A DNA stretch of 38,763 nt. Source: Chloroflexota bacterium. Lineage in GTDB: Bacteria > Chloroflexota > Dehalococcoidia > Dehalococcoidales > UBA2162. The position numbers were made by a program, and so were the translations under genes. The notes beneath the pieces were generated by a model. That model was not told where the DNA came from. It ran no database searches and saw nothing but the letters and a program-made list of their open reading frames with translations. This document shows positions 25,204-31,536 of this stretch, piece after piece (within the stretch, counting starts at the first letter, position 1; every line of letters begins with the position of its first letter). The DNA lies in assembly GCA_016190895.1 (NCBI GenBank), contig JACPPR010000049.1, forward strand, positions 1 to 38,763, read 5' to 3'.

Positions 25204-25817
25204 GTTTCAAGGGACTCGATGCAACCTTACCTCCATTCAACACCTTCTTCGACGATTGGCCCTCGCTTCTCCCAACTGGAATGTCACTGTAAACCGGCAC
25301 CAGATATGCACGGTCGCCCGGATCCGCTTGTCGGGAGCTGCGCTCCACCCCATACTTAATGACTGATTATAATAGCCCCGCCAGCCCGTGAAAAGTCAGG
25401 CAGATTCCGTGATAGCAAGGGGTTCGTCTCACTGGCTTTTCATGCGCGGCAGAACGTAGTTCTAAACCACACAGGCGCACATCGCACTAATTTTTATGCC
25501 TAAATCTTCATCTTCATCAACGCCCAGCTAACAACGCCTCAGAGCTAGACCGTGCCCTATCCGTCTCCTTGGTAACCGCTTGTCTCTTGTTTTCCCATCT
25601 TACCACACGCCAAAAATCAACCTTGTAACCGCCCGAAAATACGCACTAAGGAAATCTTTTGTATTTTCGGCCGACAAGGCAGACGCACCCAGCAGACGCC
25701 AATAACGCCCCTGCGTCTGAATTTGTGGCGTGCGACCTCACCCACTTTGGCAAGAGACAGCCGGAGACGAACGAAAACGCCTTCAAAAAAAGTCTGTCTC
25801 CAGCCAAAGGAGAAACG
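25204..25817. other. Non-coding stretch of the element, partly structured
   Basis: No gene was seen in 600 bases, unusual for so compact an element. It includes a perfect TATAAT (25368-25373) on the plus strand, without a -35 box, and an imperfect inverted repeat, CGTGAAAAGTCAG (25387-25399) with CTGGCTTTTCATG (25432-25444). It may contain an RNA, an operator or part of a replication or transfer origin. The frame of the RadC-like gene runs upstream into it as an unconvincing extension. Confidence 0.4.
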
Positions 25818-26255
25818 ATGGAAATCAGACTTATCCAGGTAAAAGAACCCGAGAGCGCCGTACACCTCACCAGTTCCGATGCCATTTACGAGATGTTCGG
25901 AGAAGAGAAGAGCGCCGATCGCGAATGCCTCTGGGTACTCCACCTCAACACCCAGAACCAGGTAATCGAGAAAGAGCTTGTCTCGATGGGTACTTTGAAC
26001 GCCTCATGCGCCCATCCGCGTGAAGTTTTCAAGAAAGCCATTTTGAACAGTGCTGCCTCGATTATAACTGTGCACAACCACCCGTCAGGCAGTACCGGTC
26101 CCAGCCTTAATGACTTCAAACTCTGGAAACGCTTGATTGAAGCCGGCAGGATCATCGGGATTGAAGTGCTGGATAACCTTACCATCTCACAGACGTCCTA
26201 CTACTCCGATAGACGCGAGAGAGGAACCCTTTACGAAGCTCAGGAGGTGAATTAA
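25818..26255 (+). CDS. RadC-like JAB-domain protein of the element
   Basis: This 145-residue version has only the JAB/MPN domain and lacks the helix-hairpin-helix of the chromosomal RadC at 18411. The zinc motif is H86-N-H88-PSG...Asp99. ATG 25818 has AAAGGAG six bases upstream. Such short RadC proteins (YkfG/YeeS type) are common on plasmids, integrative elements and prophages. A role in replication or antirestriction is suspected but unproven. It leads a run of small genes on the plus strand: the next ribosome site (AGGAGGTGA, 26242-26250) lies in its last codons. Confidence 0.85.
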   Translation: MEIRLIQVKEPESAVHLTSSDAIYEMFGEEKSADRECLWVLHLNTQNQVIEKELVSMGTLNASCAHPREVFKKAILNSAASIITVHNHPSGSTGPSLNDFKLWKRLIEAGRIIGIEVLDNLTISQTSYYSDRRERGTLYEAQEVN

Positions 26256-26256
26256 C

Positions 26257-26412
26257 GTGGTTGAGCAGAACATGACCACCCAAGAACTTGAGGAACAAAA
26301 GGAACTTCTGGAACGCCTGCTTCTGGACGAGGCATTTTACCGCGCACACCACACCGACTGCCTCTCCAGGTTATACAGGATTAACGAAGAAATATTACGG
26401 AGGAACAGATGA
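26257..26412 (+). CDS. Small charged protein, 51 residues
   Basis: GTG 26257 follows an ideal AGGAGGTGA by six bases, directly after the RadC-like gene. The product is helical and acidic/basic (TTQELEEQKELLERLLLDEA, then a basic SRLYRINEEILRR tail), without Cys clusters or membrane segments. The stop overlaps the next start as ATGA. No family is recognised. Its placement between two co-transcribed genes and its ribosome site make it real. Confidence 0.65.
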   Translation: MVEQNMTTQELEEQKELLERLLLDEAFYRAHHTDCLSRLYRINEEILRRNR

Positions 26413-26603
26413 ACTTCGAAGGAGCTTACGACTTCAAACTAGGGCAGTTGCTCTACCAAGAAAAGAAGCCCAAACCTCGTGATATGAGGAAGGGGCAAGC
26501 CGCGATGTTCTTAGACCGCCCGGACTTGTGGAAGAAGCCAAACAGGACACGCAGGCAACCACCGCCCACCGAGCAGCTATCCTTTCCTCTAATGCAACAA
26601 TAG
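26409..26603 (+). CDS. Small basic protein of the element, 64 residues
   Basis: This frame overlaps the previous stop (ATGA at 26409) and has ACGGAGGAAC ahead of it. It is rich in Lys, Arg and Pro (YQEKKPKPRDMRKG; KKPNRTRRQPPPTEQLSF) and is probably a nucleic-acid-associated accessory protein, but I recognise no family. It is the last of three plus-strand genes starting with the RadC-like gene. Confidence 0.6.
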   Translation: MNFEGAYDFKLGQLLYQEKKPKPRDMRKGQAAMFLDRPDLWKKPNRTRRQPPPTEQLSFPLMQQ

Positions 26604-26607
26604 GGAC

Positions 26608-26940
26608 TCACTCAAGACCTAAGAACCGGTCAATGGCTTGTGCTACAGCCTCAAACTTTCGCCTGCACTCAGAACTCATATTGCCAGCCGGAGCACCAGT
26701 CGGATATGCCATGCCGTGCTCCTCAATAAGATGAGTCCGTATCTCTTGCTCCGTCATTCCCCATATCTGGTGACTCTCAAATTCGAATGCCCACAAGCAA
26801 CCCCTGCAACAGAAGACTTCTGAGAATTCAGTATCGGCTTCTGTCTCTTTCTCGCCGTCCCAGCTCATCATCCGCACCTCCTCCACGCGCAAATCTGTTA
26901 GCTCGAGTGTCTCATGACCGCACCATCCACATTTACTCAC
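26608..26940 (-). CDS. Zinc-ribbon-type hypothetical protein
   Basis: A 110-residue protein starts at GTG 26940 with GGAGG eight bases upstream. MSKCGWCGHETLEL provides CxxC, and VFCCRGCLWAFEFESH at about 43-58 the second Cys pair, so a small zinc ribbon with a helical C-terminus (IWGMTEQEIRTHLIEEHG) is likely. It probably binds nucleic acid or a protein partner. It lies downstream of rep on the same strand, 30 bases after the rep stop. Confidence 0.65.
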   Translation of the reverse strand: MSKCGWCGHETLELTDLRVEEVRMMSWDGEKETEADTEFSEVFCCRGCLWAFEFESHQIWGMTEQEIRTHLIEEHGMAYPTGAPAGNMSSECRRKFEAVAQAIDRFLGLE

Positions 26941-26970
26941 CTATCGTACCTCCACTAATTATTCTTTCCT

Positions 26971-28065
26971 TCAATTCCCCAGGTTAGCAAACCGCCCGCG
27001 CCGTTCTAACACTTTCATTAAGAATTCTGCTGACTTTAGATAGGCTGAAACCTCAGACCCCAACCGGTCTATTGCGAAGTATTCACCCCGAATTCCTGTG
27101 TCTATAGCCACTATGGAGACTATTATTCCCTTCATTTGTGCCGTCAGAGAGTCAATTGAGGGCTGCTTTTGCTTCCATCTTTGCACACCCTGGCATTCTC
27201 CGAATCTAACACCGGCATTCTGGACAGACTTCCAGAGATCGGATGTTTCCCACCGCCTATGATTTGAATCCATTTCGTTCCTCTGTTTCAATACCAGCCA
27301 TTTCCCCGCCAGGTAGCGAAACAAGTCCGGAATTCGCTCAGTCAAATCAGAATAGCTATCGACCCCGAATTCTTGCAGCACTTCGCGCCGGGTTTGAAAT
27401 TCTGCGCGAGTCACATTCGACGTGCCGTTCCAACCTTCCTTCAGCCAGATAGGACGAAACCACTCTTTGTGGCTTGCCTTGATCTCATGACTCTTGTCAT
27501 ACAAGCGGGCTACAATAACCCCAGAGCCAAACCGATAGCCGGTGTCGCGTATGCCCTCAGTATAGTGCTCCACCTCAACGTAATCCTTCTTGCTTCTTGC
27601 TCTTGTCACTACTTCCCGCTTCACGTCAAGATGAGGAAGGTCTACCGCCAAATCCACACAGATATCAGCACGGTTTACCTTTTCACCGACCACTGTACCT
27701 AATTCAGCAACGAAGAGTCTCGATTTCTCATAGGCGGCCGACTGACCCTCTCCCCAAAGAAAGTTGCTGTTAAGCTGAGTAAATGCTTCAGGAAATACAC
27801 GTCCGCCATGACATTCCCTTGCTAGATTTAATCGCACATCGTTGTTGTGCATTACGTACTCCCACCCCTTGCTACCTCTTGGTGTCATGTTGAATTCATG
27901 CCCCAGTAGTTCTACTGTTACCGCTTTGCCACCGAACAATTTTTCGGCAGCTGCGCATTTTGCTTCATCCAGCCGTTTAAACACCTTCTCATCTATCAGC
28001 CACTTGGCGATATTAAAGCCAATGTTCAGGCTATCCAGTCCGGCAGCTACTACTTCCACACTCAT
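26971..28065 (-). CDS. rep: Rolling-circle replication initiator, Rep_trans type
   Basis: This protein of 364 residues should nick one strand at an origin and start rolling-circle replication. It resembles the Rep_trans family (RepC, NicK, filamentous phage RstA). Visible motifs are NRADICVDLAVD (131-142), TGYRFGSGVIVARLYDKSHEI (175-195), WLKEGW, and NVTRAEFQTRREVLQEFGV (217-235). Tyr189 is a candidate catalytic tyrosine. ATG 28065 follows AGAAGAAG by five bases. The hairpins at 28086-28118 and 28135-28165 lie directly upstream and may be its origin or operator. An excisionase remnant precedes it on the same strand. Confidence 0.78.
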   Translation of the reverse strand: MSVEVVAAGLDSLNIGFNIAKWLIDEKVFKRLDEAKCAAAEKLFGGKAVTVELLGHEFNMTPRGSKGWEYVMHNNDVRLNLARECHGGRVFPEAFTQLNSNFLWGEGQSAAYEKSRLFVAELGTVVGEKVNRADICVDLAVDLPHLDVKREVVTRARSKKDYVEVEHYTEGIRDTGYRFGSGVIVARLYDKSHEIKASHKEWFRPIWLKEGWNGTSNVTRAEFQTRREVLQEFGVDSYSDLTERIPDLFRYLAGKWLVLKQRNEMDSNHRRWETSDLWKSVQNAGVRFGECQGVQRWKQKQPSIDSLTAQMKGIIVSIVAIDTGIRGEYFAIDRLGSEVSAYLKSAEFLMKVLERRGRFANLGN

Positions 28066-28085
28066 ATATACTTCTTCTGTACATA

Positions 28086-28118
28086 CACACCCCCCTGTTA
28101 GTAAGTGAGGGGGGTGTG
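28086..28118. repeat. Perfect inverted repeat upstream of rep
   Basis: CACACCCCCC (28086-28095) and GGGGGGTGTG (28109-28118) form a perfect 10-bp stem with a 13-base loop, 21 bases before the rep start on the minus strand. It can act as an operator, or as the extruded hairpin that a Rep_trans protein needs. Confidence 0.65.
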
Positions 28119-28134
28119 GTCGGGACGTGCGGGG

Positions 28135-28165
28135 GAGGGCGTCGGGCTAAAGCCCTTCCGCCCTC
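28135..28165. repeat. Nested hairpin upstream of rep
   Basis: GAGGGCG / CGCCCTC encloses GGGCT-AA-AGCCC. The whole folds as two stacked stems (7 and 5 bp). It lies 16 bases from the previous inverted repeat. Together they mark a likely replication-origin or regulatory region. Confidence 0.55.
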
Positions 28166-28183
28166 GGCGCCGACCGAGCCCGT

Positions 28184-28293
28184 TCACGGCTGCTTTTTAC
28201 GCCTTTGCTGTTCTTGTTCTCTAATCCATTGTTCTATTGAATCTCTCCGAATCCTGATACATCTCCCTAACCTTATCGAAGACTCAGGATATT
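28184..28293 (-). pseudogene. Excisionase (HTH_17) remnant, C-terminal part
   Basis: On the minus strand a stop-to-stop frame reads EYPESSIRLGRCIRIRRD and then SIEQWIREQEQQRRKKQP. The RLGRxIRIRRDxIExW pattern is the wing and last helix of small MerR-like excisionases. No ATG, GTG or TTG begins it and a TAA stands just before, so the N-terminal half is missing. It lies on the same strand as rep, the usual xis-rep order, and its missing half falls where the plus-strand 28297 gene begins. Confidence 0.5.
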
Positions 28294-28296
28294 CTT

Positions 28297-29115
28297 ATGG
28301 AATACAGAAAGCGAGAATCGGATTTGCCAGACCCCGAGAAACTAATGCGAGAACCATGGAGTATGGCCAGTCTTCTCAAAGATGAATTACCGCCTGAATC
28401 CATTCCTTCCGTCATAAAAGTATGGAGATATGCCATCAACACACACGAAGAATTTACCATCAGACACGCAAGATGGGTATCAAGGCTCTACTGCTTATTC
28501 AATGACACCGAAGACCTTTGGTACTATTCCGCCTGGTATTGTGACATTGAGACATCAGCCCCTCTTTATGCGAAGTTACTCAAAACCGAACCTGAGCCGA
28601 ATACTTTTATGCCGGATACTACCCATTTTTTGTCACCCTGGGAAAATATGACTTTGAATTTGACCAATCAATTCAAAAGAATCAATATCCAGGGATTCAG
28701 GCCGATACTCCAACATAAAGACGGGAACACCGTTCAAGAGCTGCTTCACTTTCACGAGCTACTTAAGGTTGACAAATATGCAGCAGTGCCTGACGCTTGC
28801 GATGATTATTATCGAGAGCTCTTCAATTTGATTATTCAATTACCCTCGCTTGATTCGCTAGGCTTCGATTACGACTCGAAGATGGTATATCTCCGTCTCT
28901 ACACCTACTTAATCAGAGGATCGAAGTGGCGAGACCTATCACCAAGAGAATCGGTTGACTTGATACGACAATTAAGACAGTGGGTTTTTACCGAACATGA
29001 GAAGATAAAGAGCGGGATTTCAAGCTTGCAGCTATTCACTACCAGCCCGTGGCCTTACGGCATACTACTCAAAGCTGGTTATGAAACACCTTTGTCAGAG
29101 GAGGAAACCCAATGA
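28297..29115 (+). CDS. Hypothetical protein preceding the integrase
   Basis: I do not recognise this 272-residue protein. It is soluble, rich in aromatic and charged residues (WVSRLYCLFNDTEDLWYYSAWYCDIETSAPLYAKLLKTEPEP), without signal peptide or membrane helices. The ending SLQLFTTSPWPYGILLKAGYETPLSEEETQ carries the ribosome site of the integrase, and the frames overlap as ATGA. The coupling argues for co-expression, so it may assist integration or excision. No clear ribosome site precedes ATG 28297. Confidence 0.6.
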   Translation: MEYRKRESDLPDPEKLMREPWSMASLLKDELPPESIPSVIKVWRYAINTHEEFTIRHARWVSRLYCLFNDTEDLWYYSAWYCDIETSAPLYAKLLKTEPEPNTFMPDTTHFLSPWENMTLNLTNQFKRINIQGFRPILQHKDGNTVQELLHFHELLKVDKYAAVPDACDDYYRELFNLIIQLPSLDSLGFDYDSKMVYLRLYTYLIRGSKWRDLSPRESVDLIRQLRQWVFTEHEKIKSGISSLQLFTTSPWPYGILLKAGYETPLSEEETQ

Positions 29116-30290
29116 GAGGTCACATTGTTAAAAGAGGCGAAAATAGCTATTCGGTTGTAATCAGGCAAGGAAAAGATACTAATACCGGCAAGTATCTCCA
29201 ATCTTGGTTTACGGTAAAGGGTGGCAAGAAAGACGCCGAAAAGAAGCTAGCGGAATTGCTCCACCAGCTCGATACTGGAACGTTCATGAAGCCAGGTAAA
29301 ACCACGCTTGGCGATTTCCTTGACCGATGGCTACATGACTATGCCTGTGCCAACCTTGCCCCCAGGACAGCGGAAGGTTACGATACAATAATCCATCAGC
29401 ATCTAATTCCTAAGCTTGGCAGCATTCCCTTAACGAGCCTAAAGCCTGAGCACATCCAGAAATATTACGGCGAAATGCTCACCGCCGGACGATCAGATGG
29501 GAAAGGCGCTTTGAACCCGCTGACAGTCAGGCATCATCATATGACCCTTCACAACGCCTTGAAATGCGCCGTTAAGTGGGGCTTACTTATCAGAAATCCA
29601 GCAGATTCGATTGACGCGCCAAGAGCTACTCACGCTGAAATGAAGGTGATGACTGAGAACCAGCTTAACCACTTCCTCGAGGTCGCTAAAAGCGCACCAT
29701 ATTACTCAGTATTCTATCTTGCGCTTTTCACCGGAATGAGACGTTCAGAACTCCTAGCCTTGCAATGGTCAGACGTTGACCTATTGTTATGCCAGGTATC
29801 GGTCAACCGGACTTTGCACCGCCTGAAGGGCGGTAATATCGTCTTCAGACCACCTAAGACTGCCAAAGGGCGTAGGACAGTCTCACTCTCACCGTCAACG
29901 GCTCTTGTATTACAGCAACACTTACAGTCTCTGAAAGCACTCAGATTGTTACAAGGAAATCCGTTCACCCCTAGCGACCTTGTATTCTCTAGAGAGGACG
30001 GAAGCCCGCTAAGTCCAAATGCCGTGACTAGCGCATGGCTTAGATTGGTTAAACGTGCTGGTCTAGAGCATATCCGGTTGCACGATGCGCGGCATACCCA
30101 CGCTTCATTAATGTTGAAGCAAGGTATACACCCGAAGATTGTCCAAGAGCGCTTAGGGCATTCAACTATAGCTATAACATTGGACACCTACAGCCACGTT
30201 GCCCCAGGGCTGCAAGACGCTGCCGCGAAGAGCTTTGACCTGGTCCTTAGCTCAAGACATGCCAATACGGTCGCACCTGATATGTCATAA
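29112..30290 (+). CDS. int: Tyrosine recombinase/phage-type integrase
   Basis: The 392-residue site-specific recombinase has the three-domain layout of phage/ICE integrases: an N-terminal arm-binding domain (about 1-60, SYSVVIRQGKDTNTGKYLQSWFTVKGGKKDAEKKLAEL), a core-binding SAM-like domain (about 63-165) and a catalytic domain. Catalytic residues are Arg210 (TGMRRSELLAL), a Lys in PKTAKGRR, His324 and Arg327 (HDARHTHASLML), His350 (ERLGH) and Tyr360 (LDTYSH). It should catalyse integration at the tRNA-Ser gene next door. GAGGAGG ten bases before ATG sets the start. The excisionase seems lost or remnant (28184-28293). Confidence 0.95.
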   Translation: MRGHIVKRGENSYSVVIRQGKDTNTGKYLQSWFTVKGGKKDAEKKLAELLHQLDTGTFMKPGKTTLGDFLDRWLHDYACANLAPRTAEGYDTIIHQHLIPKLGSIPLTSLKPEHIQKYYGEMLTAGRSDGKGALNPLTVRHHHMTLHNALKCAVKWGLLIRNPADSIDAPRATHAEMKVMTENQLNHFLEVAKSAPYYSVFYLALFTGMRRSELLALQWSDVDLLLCQVSVNRTLHRLKGGNIVFRPPKTAKGRRTVSLSPSTALVLQQHLQSLKALRLLQGNPFTPSDLVFSREDGSPLSPNAVTSAWLRLVKRAGLEHIRLHDARHTHASLMLKQGIHPKIVQERLGHSTIAITLDTYSHVAPGLQDAAAKSFDLVLSSRHANTVAPDMS

Positions 30291-30301
30291 AGGAGCACAT
30301 C

Positions 30302-31045
30302 ATGAAGACTGACAACGCCTGGTTTGGAGTTCTGCTAAAGCCTGCACTGAACGGCTTACGAGAGTACTACACTGAGAGTGAGTCTCGCTTGTTAGCATCC
30401 AAGAATGCTGACTTGTCAAGAATTCGCGATAAACCGAAGAGCGCGATTCTGCAACTCGACCTCAAAGAAGAACAAAGAATCGCCGAGTTAGACATCGAGC
30501 TGCAGCAACACGAAGCCAACTACGACATTCTGCAGGCCAATTTTCTCAGGTATTCGTTCGTTATATTAACTGTCGTGGTCTTCACCGACCACCTAGAAAG
30601 ATTTTGCCAGGCGCTTCAAGAGTTCCGCCACTACCAAAAACCGCCACCAACTCCGGATGGAGACGTCATCGGTCTTTATCGGCGCTACATCCGAGAGGCC
30701 GGGATCGAAATCGCTCCTCACCTTTGGGACCCGATTAACGACCTCAATGCAGTTCGGAATTGCATTGTCCACTCCTCTGGAGACGTCACCCGTTCAAGAT
30801 ACCGCAACCGTGTCCAGGCAATCGCCCAGCGGGACGTTGGAATACATGTAAGCTCCTCCGCTGACCGAAACAAACCAATCCCTCTCTACCTGTCTAACAA
30901 CAGACTCATAGTCGAACCGAGGTACTGCTACCAAATCGTAGACGATGTTGCTAATCTCTTGGTGACCCTCTGTAAAGCCGCTCGCATACCAACTTTGATC
31001 ACCCTCGAAAACGGGGGACTCGTTTTCAAATCAGAACCCAGTTAG
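30302..31045 (+). CDS. HEPN-motif protein, candidate ribonuclease
   Basis: This 247-residue helical protein has Arg152-Asn-x3-His157 (RNCIVH) in LNAVRNCIVHSSGDV, the R-x4-H signature of HEPN ribonucleases that includes the polar residue after Arg. A long helix with NFLRYSFVILTVVVFTDHLERFCQALQEF precedes it, as in that fold. HEPN proteins commonly act as toxins or abortive-infection effectors. It is expressed after the integrase (AAGGAG before ATG 30302) and precedes the bidirectional terminator. No antitoxin gene is adjacent. The fold is suggested, not proven, by the motif. Confidence 0.55.
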   Translation: MKTDNAWFGVLLKPALNGLREYYTESESRLLASKNADLSRIRDKPKSAILQLDLKEEQRIAELDIELQQHEANYDILQANFLRYSFVILTVVVFTDHLERFCQALQEFRHYQKPPPTPDGDVIGLYRRYIREAGIEIAPHLWDPINDLNAVRNCIVHSSGDVTRSRYRNRVQAIAQRDVGIHVSSSADRNKPIPLYLSNNRLIVEPRYCYQIVDDVANLLVTLCKAARIPTLITLENGGLVFKSEPS

Positions 31046-31061
31046 CTCTCCTACGTTGGAC

Positions 31062-31083
31062 TCTGTTAGCAATTTGTTAGCAA
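31062..31083. promoter_or_regulatory. Right integrase arm-site candidate
   Basis: The 22-bp exact repeat of 23281-23302, in the same orientation and containing two GTTAGCAA units. It stands 110 bases from the tRNA anticodon region on the right side of the element. Confidence 0.6.
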
Positions 31084-31088
31084 AAGAC

Positions 31089-31114
31089 AAAAGCCCCCGA
31101 AAGTGGGGGCTTTT
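31089..31114. terminator. Bidirectional rho-independent terminator
   Basis: AAAAGCCCCC-GAAAGT-GGGGGCTTTT is a strong hairpin with A- and T-runs on both sides. It separates the HEPN gene (plus) from the tRNA-Ser transcript (minus). Confidence 0.85.
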
Positions 31115-31149
31115 CAAATTCCTATAACGGGCTTTTTTGGCTTCAAATT

Positions 31150-31237
31150 TGGCGGAGGGGACAGGATTCGAACCTGCGATCGCTTGCGCGATAACGGTTT
31201 TCAAGACCGTCTCCTTAGGCCACTCGGACACCCCTCC
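31150..31237 (-). tRNA. tRNA-Ser (anticodon UGA), attR side
   Basis: The minus strand gives an 88-base tRNA with acceptor GGAGGGG/CCCCTCC, discriminator G, encoded CCA, a long variable arm (ATCGC-GCAA-GCGAT) as expected for serine, and the anticodon loop CTTGAAA with TGA. It is next to serS. The fragment at 23108-23165 has the same T arm and acceptor end but another variable-arm sequence. The current gene therefore appears to have its 5' half from the chromosome and its 3' half from the element. Confidence 0.95.
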
Positions 31238-31536
31238 AGGGCGAAACATTAGCATTATAGCGGGAAGTCGGCTTGTGCGCCACTAAGAGCAGGCTGAGAA
31301 GGTCGTGAAGCACCAAACTCTAAACCCTAAATACTAAACAAGCTCAAATGTCAAAATCCAAATATCAAATGAAATCCAAATGCATTAATGCCAAAATATA
31401 CTTCTTTGTGTCAATTTAGGCTTTAGGTTTTATTTGGACTTTGAGTTTTGATATTTGGATTTGTCCCGATTCATACGGGATGCCGTATGACGTAAAGAAA
31501 TCGGCATTTAGAGCTTAGAGATTAGGATTTCGTATT
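31238..31536. repeat. AT-rich inverted repeat and 75-bp repeat copy B
   Basis: AAATCCAAATATCAAA at 31354-31369 is repeated inverted without mismatch at 31447-31462. The interior is more loosely symmetrical. The 75-bp repeat (31457-31531) overlaps the right arm and ends six bases from the end of serS. No gene was seen. Confidence 0.65.

Larger units (their letters stand above)
23166..31149. mobile_element. Integrative element at tRNA-Ser(UGA), about 8 kb
   Basis: The element lies between the tRNA fragment at 23108 and the intact tRNA at 31150. It encodes a tyrosine integrase next to the right end, a Rep_trans initiator, an excisionase remnant, a RadC-like JAB protein, several small unknown proteins, a protease cassette and a HEPN-motif protein. 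There is no capsid, relaxosome type IV system or transposase, so it looks like a small plasmid-like or satellite element, able to integrate and possibly to replicate by rolling circle. Its GC content looks lower than the flanking chromosome. Confidence 0.8.

Noticed and set aside
28116-28385. Plus-strand frame of 89 codons upstream of the 28297 gene
   Set aside because: It crosses the hairpins and the excisionase remnant, has an unlikely composition and overlaps the real gene in another frame.
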